From Oxalobacteraceae bacterium UBA5157 (GTDB taxonomy: Bacteria; Pseudomonadota; Gammaproteobacteria; Burkholderiales; Burkholderiaceae_D), in assembly GCA_002415335.1 (NCBI GenBank), contig DHXL01000048.1, positions 7,925 to 15,652 on the forward strand: DNA of 7,728 bases, written 5' to 3'. A model generated the notes under the pieces. That model ran no database searches, had not been told where the DNA came from, and was given only the letters and a program-made list of their open reading frames with translations. Below, in pieces: positions 1 through 6,759 of the stretch; the first letter of the stretch is position 1, and each line of letters starts with the position of its first letter. The translations under genes were made by a program, and so were the position numbers.

Positions 1-2393
1 TTGATGACTTGCGGACTGGACGAAGGAATGAATTCCACCACCTGCCGCAGCGGCACCATGACCGGCTTGCCGTCCGCCGTCAGATTGCTGCTGGCAAGCG
101 ACAGGTCGGCCAGGTCGGCGATCTTTTGCCGGCCTGATTTCGGCAATTGCACGTTGACCTCGTAATTCTGCCCGTCCTTCGCCAGCCAATGCGTGACCGT
201 GTCGCCGGCCACGAAGGGACGCAAGGCGGCGCCGATTTGCTGCACCGATAAGCCGAGATCGCTGGCCAGTTCATTATTGATCTTGATCGTGGTCGACGGA
301 TTGGCCGCCGCCAGGCTGTATTCCATGTCCACCACGCCCTTGATGCCGCGCATTTTTTTCATGACTTGCTGGGCCACGCCATCGAGCTTGCTTTCGTCCT
401 GACCGAGGATCGCGATGAAGATCGGCTTGTTTTGACCGACCGACAGTTCGATGCCGGCGATCGGTTTCAGGCGTTCGCGGATGCTCTTTTCCAGGTCTTT
501 TTGCGCGCGGCGATGCGTCACTCTACGATCGGTCAGCTTGAGGTCGACACGTGCCGTATTGCTCCCGTCCTCACCGCCCACCGTGGTGATGATGCTGTCA
601 ATCTCGGGAAAACTCTTTAGCGCATCTTCGACCTGATGCATCTTGGTGTCGGTATAGGCCAGGCTGGAGCCGACCGGAGTCTTGAACGCGAGCGAAGTAT
701 AGCCGCGGTCGATCTCAGGGAACATTTCGCCGCCTATCAGCGGCACCAGGGCCAGGCTGCAGAAAAACAGGACGACCGCCGCCGCGAGCGTGCTCTTGCG
801 CCATCTGAGCGCGAATTCCAGGATGCGTCCGTACAGCACATGCACCTGGTCGATGCGGTGTTCGATGTTCTCCATCAGGCGGGCCAGCCAGGGCAGGCGA
901 CGGAAACGTCCTTGTGCCGGATCGCGCCACACCGACGACAGCATCGGGTCGAGCGTGAAACTGACGAACAGGGACACCAGCACCGCCACCGCGACGGTGA
1001 CGCCGAACTGCAGGAAGAAGCGACCGATCAGGCCCTGCATGAATGCGACCGGGACGAATACCGCGACAATCGCAAACGTCGTGGCCATCACGGCCAGCCC
1101 GATTTCATTGGTGCCGTCATTGGCCGATTGCAGGTGGCTTTTTCCCATGCCGAGGTGGCGCACGATGTTTTCGCGCACCACGATCGCGTCGTCGATCAGC
1201 AAGCCGATGCAGAGCGACAGTGCCATCAGCGTCAGGCCGTTGATGGTGAAACCGAATGCCCTCATCGCAATAAACGTGGCGATCACGGAAATCGGCAGCG
1301 TCAGGCCGGTGATGATGGTGCTGCGCCATGAATGCAGGAACAGGAAAACGATCAGCATGGTGAGCGCCGCCCCTTCCAGAATCATTTTCTTGACGTTGTC
1401 GACCTGCCTTTTTACCGAGTCGGATTCGGAGTTGAGGATCGCCAGTTTGACGTCGGACGGCAGACTCCCGGCCAGTTCGGCGACCGCCTTCTTGATGCCG
1501 TCGCCGACCGCAATGATGTTGGCGTCCTGTATCTTGGTGATATTGATGTTGATGGCGCGGTGGCCATTGACGCGGGAAATCGACAGTTCTTCGCGCTCGC
1601 CATCGACGATGTCGGCGACCTGGTCGAGCAGCACCGGACCGTTCGCACGGCGCGCCACGATGATTTTGCCGAACGCGCGCGGGTCCTTGATCTTGCCTTC
1701 GATGCGCACCAGCTGTTGGTTCGCACCGAGGCTGATATTACCGGCCGGCATATCCTGATTCGTGTTCTGAATCGCGCGCAGCACTTCGTCGACGCCGATA
1801 TTTTGCGCCGCCATTTGTCCCGGTTTCAGGTTGATCAGAATCTGCCGGCTGGCGTTGCCGCCGACTTTCACCTCGCCGACGCCGGCCACATTTTGCAGGC
1901 GCTTGACGATCACCTGTTCGCTCAGGTCGGATAGCGCGCGCAGGCTGCGGCTGGTCGACGCCAGGCTCAGCGTCGCGATCGGTTGTGCGTTTTCGCCTTC
2001 TGCACGCTGGATCAATGGATCCTTGGCATCCCTGGGGAAGCTCGGCCTGATCTGGGCCACCTTGTCGCGCAATTCCTGGATCGCCCGATCCATGTTGGTC
2101 GACAGCTCGAAATCGAGAAAGATGCCGCTTCGGCCCTCCCACGAGTTGCTGCGGATTGTCTTGACGCCGCTGATGGTGTTGGCAATTTCCTCAATCGGCT
2201 TGGTGATATCGTTCTCGACCGCCTCCGGTGAGGCGCCCGGATATTCCACGATAATCGAGGCGAACGGGAGTTCGATGTTGGGCATCGATTCGACGCCGAG
2301 ACTCCTGTATGACAGCAGCCCGAGCACGATGATCGCGACCATTACCATGGTGGCGAACACCGGATTGTTGACGCTGGTCTTGGTAATCCACAT
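1..2393 (-). CDS. RND-family (HAE1-type) multidrug efflux pump, inner-membrane subunit; C-terminus cut off by the window edge
   Basis: Proton-driven exporter of the AcrB/MdtB/MdtC superfamily. With an adaptor and an outer-membrane channel it would move toxic compounds out of the cell. I translated the frame codon by codon from ATG at 2391-2393 to position 1: about 797 residues with no stop, against about 1,030-1,050 for the family, so TM8-TM12 are missing. Visible parts are TM1 (about residues 11-29), a first periplasmic porter loop (about 30-335), TM2-TM6 (about 336-482), TM7 (about 533-553) and most of the second porter loop. TM4 carries GLLIDDAIVVRENI with the paired aspartates D401 and D402, the proton-relay pair of RND pumps. 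The N-terminal MPNIELPFASIIVEYPGAS and the ITKPIEE segment are also typical. The start is set by AGGGGG at 2400-2405, six bases upstream. It follows the adaptor gene after three bases, so the two are co-transcribed. Substrate cannot be read from sequence. Confidence 0.96.
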   Translation of the reverse strand, partial: MWITKTSVNNPVFATMVMVAIIVLGLLSYRSLGVESMPNIELPFASIIVEYPGASPEAVENDITKPIEEIANTISGVKTIRSNSWEGRSGIFLDFELSTNMDRAIQELRDKVAQIRPSFPRDAKDPLIQRAEGENAQPIATLSLASTSRSLRALSDLSEQVIVKRLQNVAGVGEVKVGGNASRQILINLKPGQMAAQNIGVDEVLRAIQNTNQDMPAGNISLGANQQLVRIEGKIKDPRAFGKIIVARRANGPVLLDQVADIVDGEREELSISRVNGHRAININITKIQDANIIAVGDGIKKAVAELAGSLPSDVKLAILNSESDSVKRQVDNVKKMILEGAALTMLIVFLFLHSWRSTIITGLTLPISVIATFIAMRAFGFTINGLTLMALSLCIGLLIDDAIVVRENIVRHLGMGKSHLQSANDGTNEIGLAVMATTFAIVAVFVPVAFMQGLIGRFFLQFGVTVAVAVLVSLFVSFTLDPMLSSVWRDPAQGRFRRLPWLARLMENIEHRIDQVHVLYGRILEFALRWRKSTLAAAVVLFFCSLALVPLIGGEMFPEIDRGYTSLAFKTPVGSSLAYTDTKMHQVEDALKSFPEIDSIITTVGGEDGSNTARVDLKLTDRRVTHRRAQKDLEKSIRERLKPIAGIELSVGQNKPIFIAILGQDESKLDGVAQQVMKKMRGIKGVVDMEYSLAAANPSTTIKINNELASDLGLSVQQIGAALRPFVAGDTVTHWLAKDGQNYEVNVQLPKSGRQKIADLADLSLASSNLTADGKPVMVPLRQVVEFIPSSSPQVI

Positions 2394-2396
2394 GGC

Positions 2397-3611
2397 CTAC
2401 CCCCTGTTGCCGGTGGCCGCCGCCGCGGGGCGAACCGGCTCGGGCAGCTTGACTGCGCTGCCCGGTTTGACGCCATCCAGCTTGACGATCATGACGCGGT
2501 CGCCCGGTGCCAGGCCGGCCGCGACTTCGGCCATGCCCTCGTCTTCGTTGCGCAGTCCCAGCTTGACCGGTTGCGCCATGACCTTATTATTCTCGATCTT
2601 GTAGACGATGCTGGCGCCATCTTCCTGGCGCAGCGCGACCAGCGGCAACAACGGCATCACGGCGGATTTCCTGAGCGTGATGCCGCCCTTGGCGAACATC
2701 CCGGCGCGCAGCGCGCCATCGGCATTGTCGACCGCGATGTAGACCGTCATCGCGCGCGTGCCGGCTTCCGCCGCCGGGTTGATGCGCACCACGCTGCCGG
2801 CGAACGCCCGGTCCGGAAAGCCTTCCACGCCGAACGTGACTTGCTGGCCGGCCCTGACGCGCGGTATGTCGCTGGCCGGGACTTGCGCTTCGAGTATCAG
2901 GCGCCTCAGGTTGACCATGGCGAACAGCGGCATGTCGGGCGATGCTTTCTCGCCGGGCTGCACGAAACGCTTGCTGATGATGCCGTCGATCGGCGCGCGT
3001 ACCGTCGCGTCGTCCATCGCGCGGCGTGCGATATCGAGCTGCGAATCCGCCGATTTCAGACCGGCCTGGGCCAGTTCCACGCTGTTTTGCGCGGTGTCGA
3101 AGGCGTTTTGCGAAATGTATTTCTGCTTCAGGAGCGCCAGGTTGGAGTGACTGCTCTTTTGCGCCAGTGCCAGCCGCGCCGTCGCTTCTTCCTGTGTCGC
3201 CTGCGCGTTCGATAGGCGTGCCTTCAGGTCGGCCGTATCGAGCCGCACGATGACCTGCCCGCGCACTACCTTGATGCCTTCCGGCACCGGCGTCTCGCGC
3301 ACTTCGGCCGCGACTTTCGACTTCACGGTGGCCTGGCTCTGCGCCGCCAGCGTGCCCGACACCGGCAAGGTCACGCGCAGTTCTTGCGCCGCGATGATCG
3401 CGATATCGCTGGTCGCCAGCTCAAGAATGTCGGCTTTCCTGGCCGCCTTGCCGTCGCGCGCCGCCGTCGCGGCGGCACCGCTGGTCGGACGCATCGCCAT
3501 CCAGACGCCGCCCGCGACGACCACGACGAGCAGGCCGGCTAGCGGTTTGAACCACCGTTGAAAACGGCGTGGAGCATGCTTCTGCTGGGCAAACTGAAGG
3601 TCGTTTTTCAT
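2397..3611 (-). CDS. RND efflux periplasmic adaptor (membrane fusion protein, HlyD/AcrA family)
   Basis: Adaptor that links the inner-membrane pump encoded just downstream to an outer-membrane channel. It has 404 residues, normal for the family. A basic N-terminus is followed by one hydrophobic segment (about residues 24-40) with no lipobox cysteine, so it looks membrane-anchored rather than a lipoprotein. Next come the first lipoyl half (about 85-127, with VPEGIKVVRGQVIVRLD), an alpha-hairpin rich in Ala, Gln and Leu (about 128-196), the second lipoyl half (ATVRAPIDGIISKRFVQPGE, from about 202) and a beta-barrel with LRAGMFAKGGI (about 301-311). A membrane-proximal domain and a Pro/Ala-rich tail end the protein. 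The ATG at 3609-3611 has only a weak purine-rich ribosome site (GAAG at 3618-3621), but an in-frame stop at 3669-3671 with no other start codon between supports it. It is the first gene of the efflux operon. No outer-membrane factor is visible here. Confidence 0.95.
   Translation of the reverse strand: MKNDLQFAQQKHAPRRFQRWFKPLAGLLVVVVAGGVWMAMRPTSGAAATAARDGKAARKADILELATSDIAIIAAQELRVTLPVSGTLAAQSQATVKSKVAAEVRETPVPEGIKVVRGQVIVRLDTADLKARLSNAQATQEEATARLALAQKSSHSNLALLKQKYISQNAFDTAQNSVELAQAGLKSADSQLDIARRAMDDATVRAPIDGIISKRFVQPGEKASPDMPLFAMVNLRRLILEAQVPASDIPRVRAGQQVTFGVEGFPDRAFAGSVVRINPAAEAGTRAMTVYIAVDNADGALRAGMFAKGGITLRKSAVMPLLPLVALRQEDGASIVYKIENNKVMAQPVKLGLRNEDEGMAEVAAGLAPGDRVMIVKLDGVKPGSAVKLPEPVRPAAAATGNRG
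2400..2405 (-). promoter_or_regulatory. Ribosome binding site of the RND pump gene
   Basis: AGGGGG lies six bases before the pump ATG and overlaps the last codon of the adaptor gene. It fixes the pump start at 2393 and points to translational coupling of the two subunits. Confidence 0.75.
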
Positions 3612-3649
3612 TTTTTTCTTCGGAAAGTCTGCTACTTGATTGGAATCGT

Positions 3650-3687
3650 CCGATAGAAGGTGCGCCTGTCATGCACCCTTCTATCGG
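3650..3687. repeat. Inverted repeat (11-bp arms) upstream of the efflux operon; candidate operator or leader hairpin
   Basis: The arms CCGATAGAAGG (3650-3660) and CCTTCTATCGG (3677-3687) are perfect inverted copies separated by 16 bases. A further TGC/GCA pairing inside (3661-3663 with 3673-3675) leaves one bulged C at 3676. It sits 39 to 76 bases before the adaptor ATG, in the 201-base gap after the TldE-like gene. Neither strand has a T-run directly after the stem, so it is not a standard intrinsic terminator. Position suggests a binding site for an efflux regulator or a hairpin in the 5' leader of the efflux mRNA; this is inference. A weak minus-strand promoter-like pair (TTGCGC at 3737-3742, 17 bases, TAGAGT at 3714-3719) would place the repeat in the leader, but the match is too poor to list as a promoter. 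I see no other gene in 3612-3812. Confidence 0.7.
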
Positions 3688-3812
3688 CTTTGGACGCGGG
3701 GTCGCGCATAGCCACTCTAGCCAGCCGCATCCGATCGCGCAAAGGGAATGCGACAGGCTGCAAATCGGGCGGATCAGGCTGCACGAAAAGCGAGCCGGAA
3801 CGGAGCCCATGG

Positions 3813-5135
3813 TCAGGACACGAAGGTAAAATCCTTCACCAGCGCCCCCGGTACGCGCGCACTGGCGGTCCGCCGTTCATTGTAGGTATCGCCGTCGATC
3901 AGAAGCGCGCGTTCACGCGTCAGTCCGATCAAATTGTCTCCGAGCAAGCGGAACAGGGATTCATCGAAGCGCATCACGTTGAGCGGCGCCTTGATCTCGC
4001 CGTTTTCCACCCAGAAAGTCGCGAAGCGCGTCATGCCGGTCAGGCGGCAGCTGGCGCGGTCGGAGAAGTTCAGGTACCACAGGTTGCTGACATAGATTCC
4101 GGTATCCAGTTCTTCCAGCACGCGCGACAGCGGCAGGTCGCCCGCCGCCAGCTCGAGCGATGCCATCGTTTCATCGCCGTCGGCGCCGTTGGCCGCGATG
4201 CCATACTCCATCGCGCTGCGCGGCGAAATCATGCTGCCGACCAGGCGCCCGCCTTCCAGCAGCGTCACGCGCTCGGGCTTGATGAAGCCGTCGCCCTGGA
4301 ATCCCGGCGCGAGGCCGGCGGCAGTATGCTCGATCAGCGTGACGGCCGGATGAAACTGCAAGCCTTCATCGCGCAAGCGGCGCAGCGAACTGTGCTTGGT
4401 GCGCAACGCCTTCTCGGAAAATCCATCCCAATTGAACATGCCGACGATTTCGTTTAGCGCGGTCGGCGTCAGATAAGCGCGATACGCGCCCGGCGGCACC
4501 GTGACCGGCGCGCGCGCGAGCAGCGCGAGCTGCCACAGCGCGCGCTGGAATCTGGCGCGGAACTCGCTGCCATCCCACTCGAAACCGGCGTAGGACGTCT
4601 TCACCGCCTTGTCGCCGCTTTGGTACAGGCTCCAGTCCAGGTTGAAGCTCGCGGTCTGGTGCCAGTTGCGCTGGCCGAGCGTATTGGCGAAACCGCGATA
4701 CACGGGGCCGCTGGCCAGGATCCCGACCAGGTCAAAGCCGGCGGCTGCGGCCAGTACTTCGTCCACCATCGCGGTGCTCGGCGGCAGCTGCGACGCGACG
4801 ATATGTTCGGTCGAGCGGATCTCGCTGGCGATCAGCAGGTGCGGATCTTCCGGCAGATCGGGCAATTGCTCGCGCAACTTCTGCACCATGCCTTCCAGCA
4901 ATTCGCAATCGGCCGCCATATGACCGGCCAGCGCCAGCCTGCTGTGCGCATGCCGCAAGCCATCGATCAAATGCAGCGTCAGCATGATCTGGCGCACGTG
5001 GCCGGCCTGACGAATCGCGCTGCGGTTGAAGCGCACGAAATCGGTGGCCTCGGCCGCGAACCAGCATTTGCACTGCTCGCTGCCTTGCATGCGGCTGTCC
5101 AGGAATGCGGCCAGTTGATTGAAATACTGTTGCAT
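3813..5135 (-). CDS. TldE/PmbA-like protein, non-catalytic partner of the TldD-like metallopeptidase
   Basis: A 440-residue protein of the TldD/PmbA family, close to the roughly 450 of E. coli PmbA. In known systems TldD and TldE form a cytoplasmic heterodimer that degrades unfolded peptides and helps mature microcin B17 or degrade the CcdA antitoxin; the substrate here is unknown. The metal-binding HExxxH motif is absent, as expected for the TldE partner. The clearest family mark is the C-terminal stretch LDTGIYVSNLWYLNF followed by TFWVENGEI (FWVENGEI at residues 374-381), matching the GFWVENGEI region of PmbA. The start is ATG at 5133-5135, whose A is the last base of the upstream TGA (TGATG overlap). 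GGAGGGG at 5143-5149 lies seven bases before it. The frame stays open further upstream to 5537, but that part lies over the TldD-like gene and is not used. The N-terminal half diverges strongly from PmbA, so this looks like a separate subfamily. Confidence 0.9.
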   Translation of the reverse strand: MQQYFNQLAAFLDSRMQGSEQCKCWFAAEATDFVRFNRSAIRQAGHVRQIMLTLHLIDGLRHAHSRLALAGHMAADCELLEGMVQKLREQLPDLPEDPHLLIASEIRSTEHIVASQLPPSTAMVDEVLAAAAGFDLVGILASGPVYRGFANTLGQRNWHQTASFNLDWSLYQSGDKAVKTSYAGFEWDGSEFRARFQRALWQLALLARAPVTVPPGAYRAYLTPTALNEIVGMFNWDGFSEKALRTKHSSLRRLRDEGLQFHPAVTLIEHTAAGLAPGFQGDGFIKPERVTLLEGGRLVGSMISPRSAMEYGIAANGADGDETMASLELAAGDLPLSRVLEELDTGIYVSNLWYLNFSDRASCRLTGMTRFATFWVENGEIKAPLNVMRFDESLFRLLGDNLIGLTRERALLIDGDTYNERRTASARVPGALVKDFTFVS

Positions 5136-6577
5136 CAGGCTTCCCCTCCGAATACCTCGACCCCGGCGAACAGGCAGGCCGGCGACGCGTGGCCGACCCG
5201 GATCACTTGCGACGGCTCGCCCTTGCCGCAAAACGGCGTGCCCATCACATTCAGCGTGGCATGGTCGCCGACCGCCTTCAACGAGCGCCAGAAGCGCTCG
5301 GAAATGCCGCGATAATTCGGATTCTTGACGATGCGCTTCAATTCGCCGTTCTCGATCAGGCACCCGGTCTCGCAACCGAACTGGAACTTGTTGCGCGAAT
5401 CGTCGATCGACCACGACACATTGGTGTCCATCAACACGCCGCGCTCGACCGACTTGATCATTGCGTCCAGCGAACTGGAGCCCGGTTCGATATTGAGATT
5501 GGCCATGCGGTCGATCGGCGGCCGGTTCCAGCTGCATGCGCGCGCGTTCGCGACGCCTGCGATGCCGGCGCGTGCCTGCGAGATCGCGCCGCCCAGCGGC
5601 CGTTCCAGGATGCCGTTGCGGATCACGAACGTCTTTTCGGCCGGCTGGCCGTCATCGTCCCATCGGTAGCTCGCGAATTGTTCCGGCCGGGTCGGATCGT
5701 ACGTCACGTTGAGCAGGTCCGAGCCGTATTGGAAATGGCCGAACATGTCGAGCGTGACGAAGCTGGTGCCGGCGAAATTGCGTTCGTCGCCGAGGATGCG
5801 GTCGAGCTCGAGCGGATGGCCGATCGACTCGTGAATCTGCAGCATCATTTGCTCCGGCATCAGCAGCAAATCCATCTTGCCGGTCGGGCAGTTCGGCGCC
5901 GCCAGCAATGCCAGCGCCTCCTCTGCAATGCGTCGGCCGGCGCCATGGAAGCCGGAATGCATCAGCACTTCGAGCCCGCCCTGGCGGCAATAGCCGTTGT
6001 ATTGACCGCCCAGGCTGCGCGTCTGCGTGTCCGCGCCCTGATTGGCGGTAACCGCCAGGTTCGGCATCACATAGCGGAACTGCTGCAAGATATCGGCACC
6101 GCCGGTGGTCAGGTAGAGCTGGGTCGATGTGACCGCGGCAAGCGCCGCATACCAGTCGACGATGCGCGCATCGACGCGGCAGGCGTTCGATTCCTGCATC
6201 AGCAACGCGATCAACTCCTTGCGCCGCCAGTCGGCCGCGTTGTCCTGCCGGGCGCCGCCGTAGCGGCCGGTCGGATGCGGCAACGCGACGGTCGCGTAAT
6301 CGACCACCGAACGTCCGGCGCTGGCCTCGGCCCATGACTGCGCGCGTGCCATCGCGTCCTTCAGGCCGGCGGACGTCAGGTCGCTGGTCGCCGCATAACC
6401 GTAGCCGCCGCGATGCATGATCGTCACCATCGCGCCGCGATCGACGCTGGTGGATAGCGGCTGCAATACATCCTGGCGCACCATCAAGTGCTCGCTGCCT
6501 TCGTCCACGACGCGTAACGAACAGAAATCAACGGCAGGCGCAAGACTCCTGAATAAGGGTCGAATAGAATCGAGCAA
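5135..6577 (-). CDS. TldD-like zinc metallopeptidase (TldD/PmbA family, catalytic subunit)
   Basis: A 480-residue protein, almost exactly the length of E. coli TldD (481). It should be the catalytic half of a cytoplasmic TldD/TldE peptidase. The zinc motif HESIGH is at residues 249-254 (H249, E250, H254). A C-terminal cysteine in GTPFCGKGEPSQ (C450) sits where the third metal ligand of TldD lies (CGKxGQ in E. coli). GCLIENGELKRIVKNP (about 405-420) and the final FGGEA also match family conservation. The sequence after the motif reads HPLELDRILGDE instead of the HGLEGD of E. coli TldD, so it belongs to a divergent branch, and a standard tldD may exist elsewhere. The start is TTG at 6575-6577 with GAGGTGA upstream (6581-6587). 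An in-frame TGA at 6581-6583 excludes any earlier start, and the next candidate, a GTG about codon 24, would cut into the fold. It overlaps the TldE-like gene by one base. Confidence 0.92.
   Translation of the reverse strand: MLDSIRPLFRSLAPAVDFCSLRVVDEGSEHLMVRQDVLQPLSTSVDRGAMVTIMHRGGYGYAATSDLTSAGLKDAMARAQSWAEASAGRSVVDYATVALPHPTGRYGGARQDNAADWRRKELIALLMQESNACRVDARIVDWYAALAAVTSTQLYLTTGGADILQQFRYVMPNLAVTANQGADTQTRSLGGQYNGYCRQGGLEVLMHSGFHGAGRRIAEEALALLAAPNCPTGKMDLLLMPEQMMLQIHESIGHPLELDRILGDERNFAGTSFVTLDMFGHFQYGSDLLNVTYDPTRPEQFASYRWDDDGQPAEKTFVIRNGILERPLGGAISQARAGIAGVANARACSWNRPPIDRMANLNIEPGSSSLDAMIKSVERGVLMDTNVSWSIDDSRNKFQFGCETGCLIENGELKRIVKNPNYRGISERFWRSLKAVGDHATLNVMGTPFCGKGEPSQVIRVGHASPACLFAGVEVFGGEA
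5143..5149 (-). promoter_or_regulatory. Ribosome binding site of the TldE-like gene
   Basis: GGAGGGG is seven bases from the ATG at 5135 and lies inside the last codons of the TldD-like gene. It decides the start against the longer upstream-open reading frame and, with the TGATG overlap, implies coupled translation of the two subunits. Confidence 0.75.
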
Positions 6578-6580
6578 AGT

Positions 6581-6587
6581 TCACCTC
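6581..6587 (-). promoter_or_regulatory. Ribosome binding site supporting a TTG start of the TldD-like gene
   Basis: GAGGTGA ends three bases before the TTG at 6577. The spacing is short but the complementarity is strong. Its final TGA is also an in-frame stop for the TldD-like frame, so translation must begin downstream of it; TTG is the first start codon available. Confidence 0.6.
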
Positions 6588-6600
6588 GTGAGCGAATGAA

Positions 6601-6613
6601 TCCCGCAGCGGGA
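6601..6613. repeat. Small palindrome in the TldD-like gene leader
   Basis: TCCCGC-A-GCGGGA is a perfect palindrome with six-base arms around one base (five pairs with a three-base loop if folded as RNA). It lies 24 to 36 bases before the TTG start, just upstream of the ribosome site. Confidence 0.55.
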
Positions 6614-6620
6614 CTACGAC

Positions 6621-6668
6621 TTGCATGCGATCCAGCATCCGCTGGAGCGACTGCAGGATCGCATGTAA
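6621..6668. repeat. Long inverted repeat in the TldD-like gene leader
   Basis: CATGCGATCC (6624-6633) and GGATCGCATG (6656-6665) are perfect inverted copies. Beyond one mismatch the outer TT/AA also pair. Inside, three more pairs (6635-6637 with 6652-6654) follow one mismatch, and CCAGC/GCTGG (6632-6636 with 6641-6645) offers a competing hairpin. No T-run follows on the minus strand, so it is not a simple terminator. It would form a stable stem in the mRNA leader of the TldD-like gene. Confidence 0.65.
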
Positions 6669-6695
6669 CAAGGCAAGCGGTTGTGCCGCTCGCCT
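6667..6695 (-). terminator. GC-rich hairpin after the ABC ATPase gene; weak terminator or first hairpin of the next leader
   Basis: On the minus strand AGGCGAGCGG, loop CACAA and CCGCTTGCCT form a 10-bp stem with one G-U pair (6671-6695), followed by TGTT, only a poor U-tract. It begins about 65 bases after the ABC gene stop, a reasonable place for a terminator. It also starts next to the transcription start predicted from the extended -10 at 6703-6711, so it may instead be the first hairpin of the TldD-like leader. The sequence alone does not decide. Confidence 0.35.
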
Positions 6696-6702
6696 GTCGA
6701 AA

Positions 6703-6711
6703 ATTCTACCA
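6703..6711 (-). promoter_or_regulatory. Candidate extended -10 promoter for the TldD/TldE-like genes
   Basis: On the minus strand the gap reads TGGTAGAAT: a -10 hexamer TAGAAT (five of six matches to TATAAT) preceded by the TGn extension. No good -35 box lies 16 to 18 bases upstream (CCACGG at 17), which extended -10 promoters tolerate. Transcription would start near 6696, giving a leader of about 118 bases before the TTG start. Prediction by eye only. Confidence 0.4.
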
Positions 6712-6759
6712 ACAATTGCCTGCGGCCGTGGGCCACTCGGCAACTTACCGACAGCGATA

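Noticed and set aside
636..1758. Plus-strand open frames of 231 and 322 residues opposite the RND pump
   Set aside because: Antisense shadows of a well-supported pump gene, with no recognisable domain.
2571..3215. 214-residue plus-strand open frame opposite the adaptor gene
   Set aside because: Antisense shadow; Arg/His/Gln-rich and without a domain, whereas the minus strand encodes a full adaptor.
3608..3620. T-run at 3611-3617 as part of an intrinsic terminator
   Set aside because: It lies at the start codon of the adaptor gene, reads as A-rich on the coding strand, and has no GC-rich stem directly before it on the plus strand; the repeat at 3650-3687 is on the wrong side for plus-strand termination.
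3785..3812. Possible terminator just after the TldE-like stop
   Set aside because: Only a short CCG/CGG stem with a nearby TTTT can be drawn; too weak to support.
3813..5537. Longer 574-residue version of the TldE-like gene starting at 5537
   Set aside because: The first 134 residues overlay the TldD-like gene in another frame, while the ATG at 5135 has a strong ribosome site, the TGATG overlap and the expected family length.
5189..6337. 382-residue plus-strand open frame opposite the TldD-like gene
   Set aside because: Low-complexity Arg/Ala/His-rich composition typical of an antisense frame in GC-rich DNA; the minus strand has clear family motifs.
6528..6743. 71-residue minus-strand frame across the leader of the TldD-like gene
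   Set aside because: It starts with TTG, has no good ribosome site, runs out of frame into the TldD-like gene and coincides with inverted repeats that explain the sequence better. I see no known family in it.
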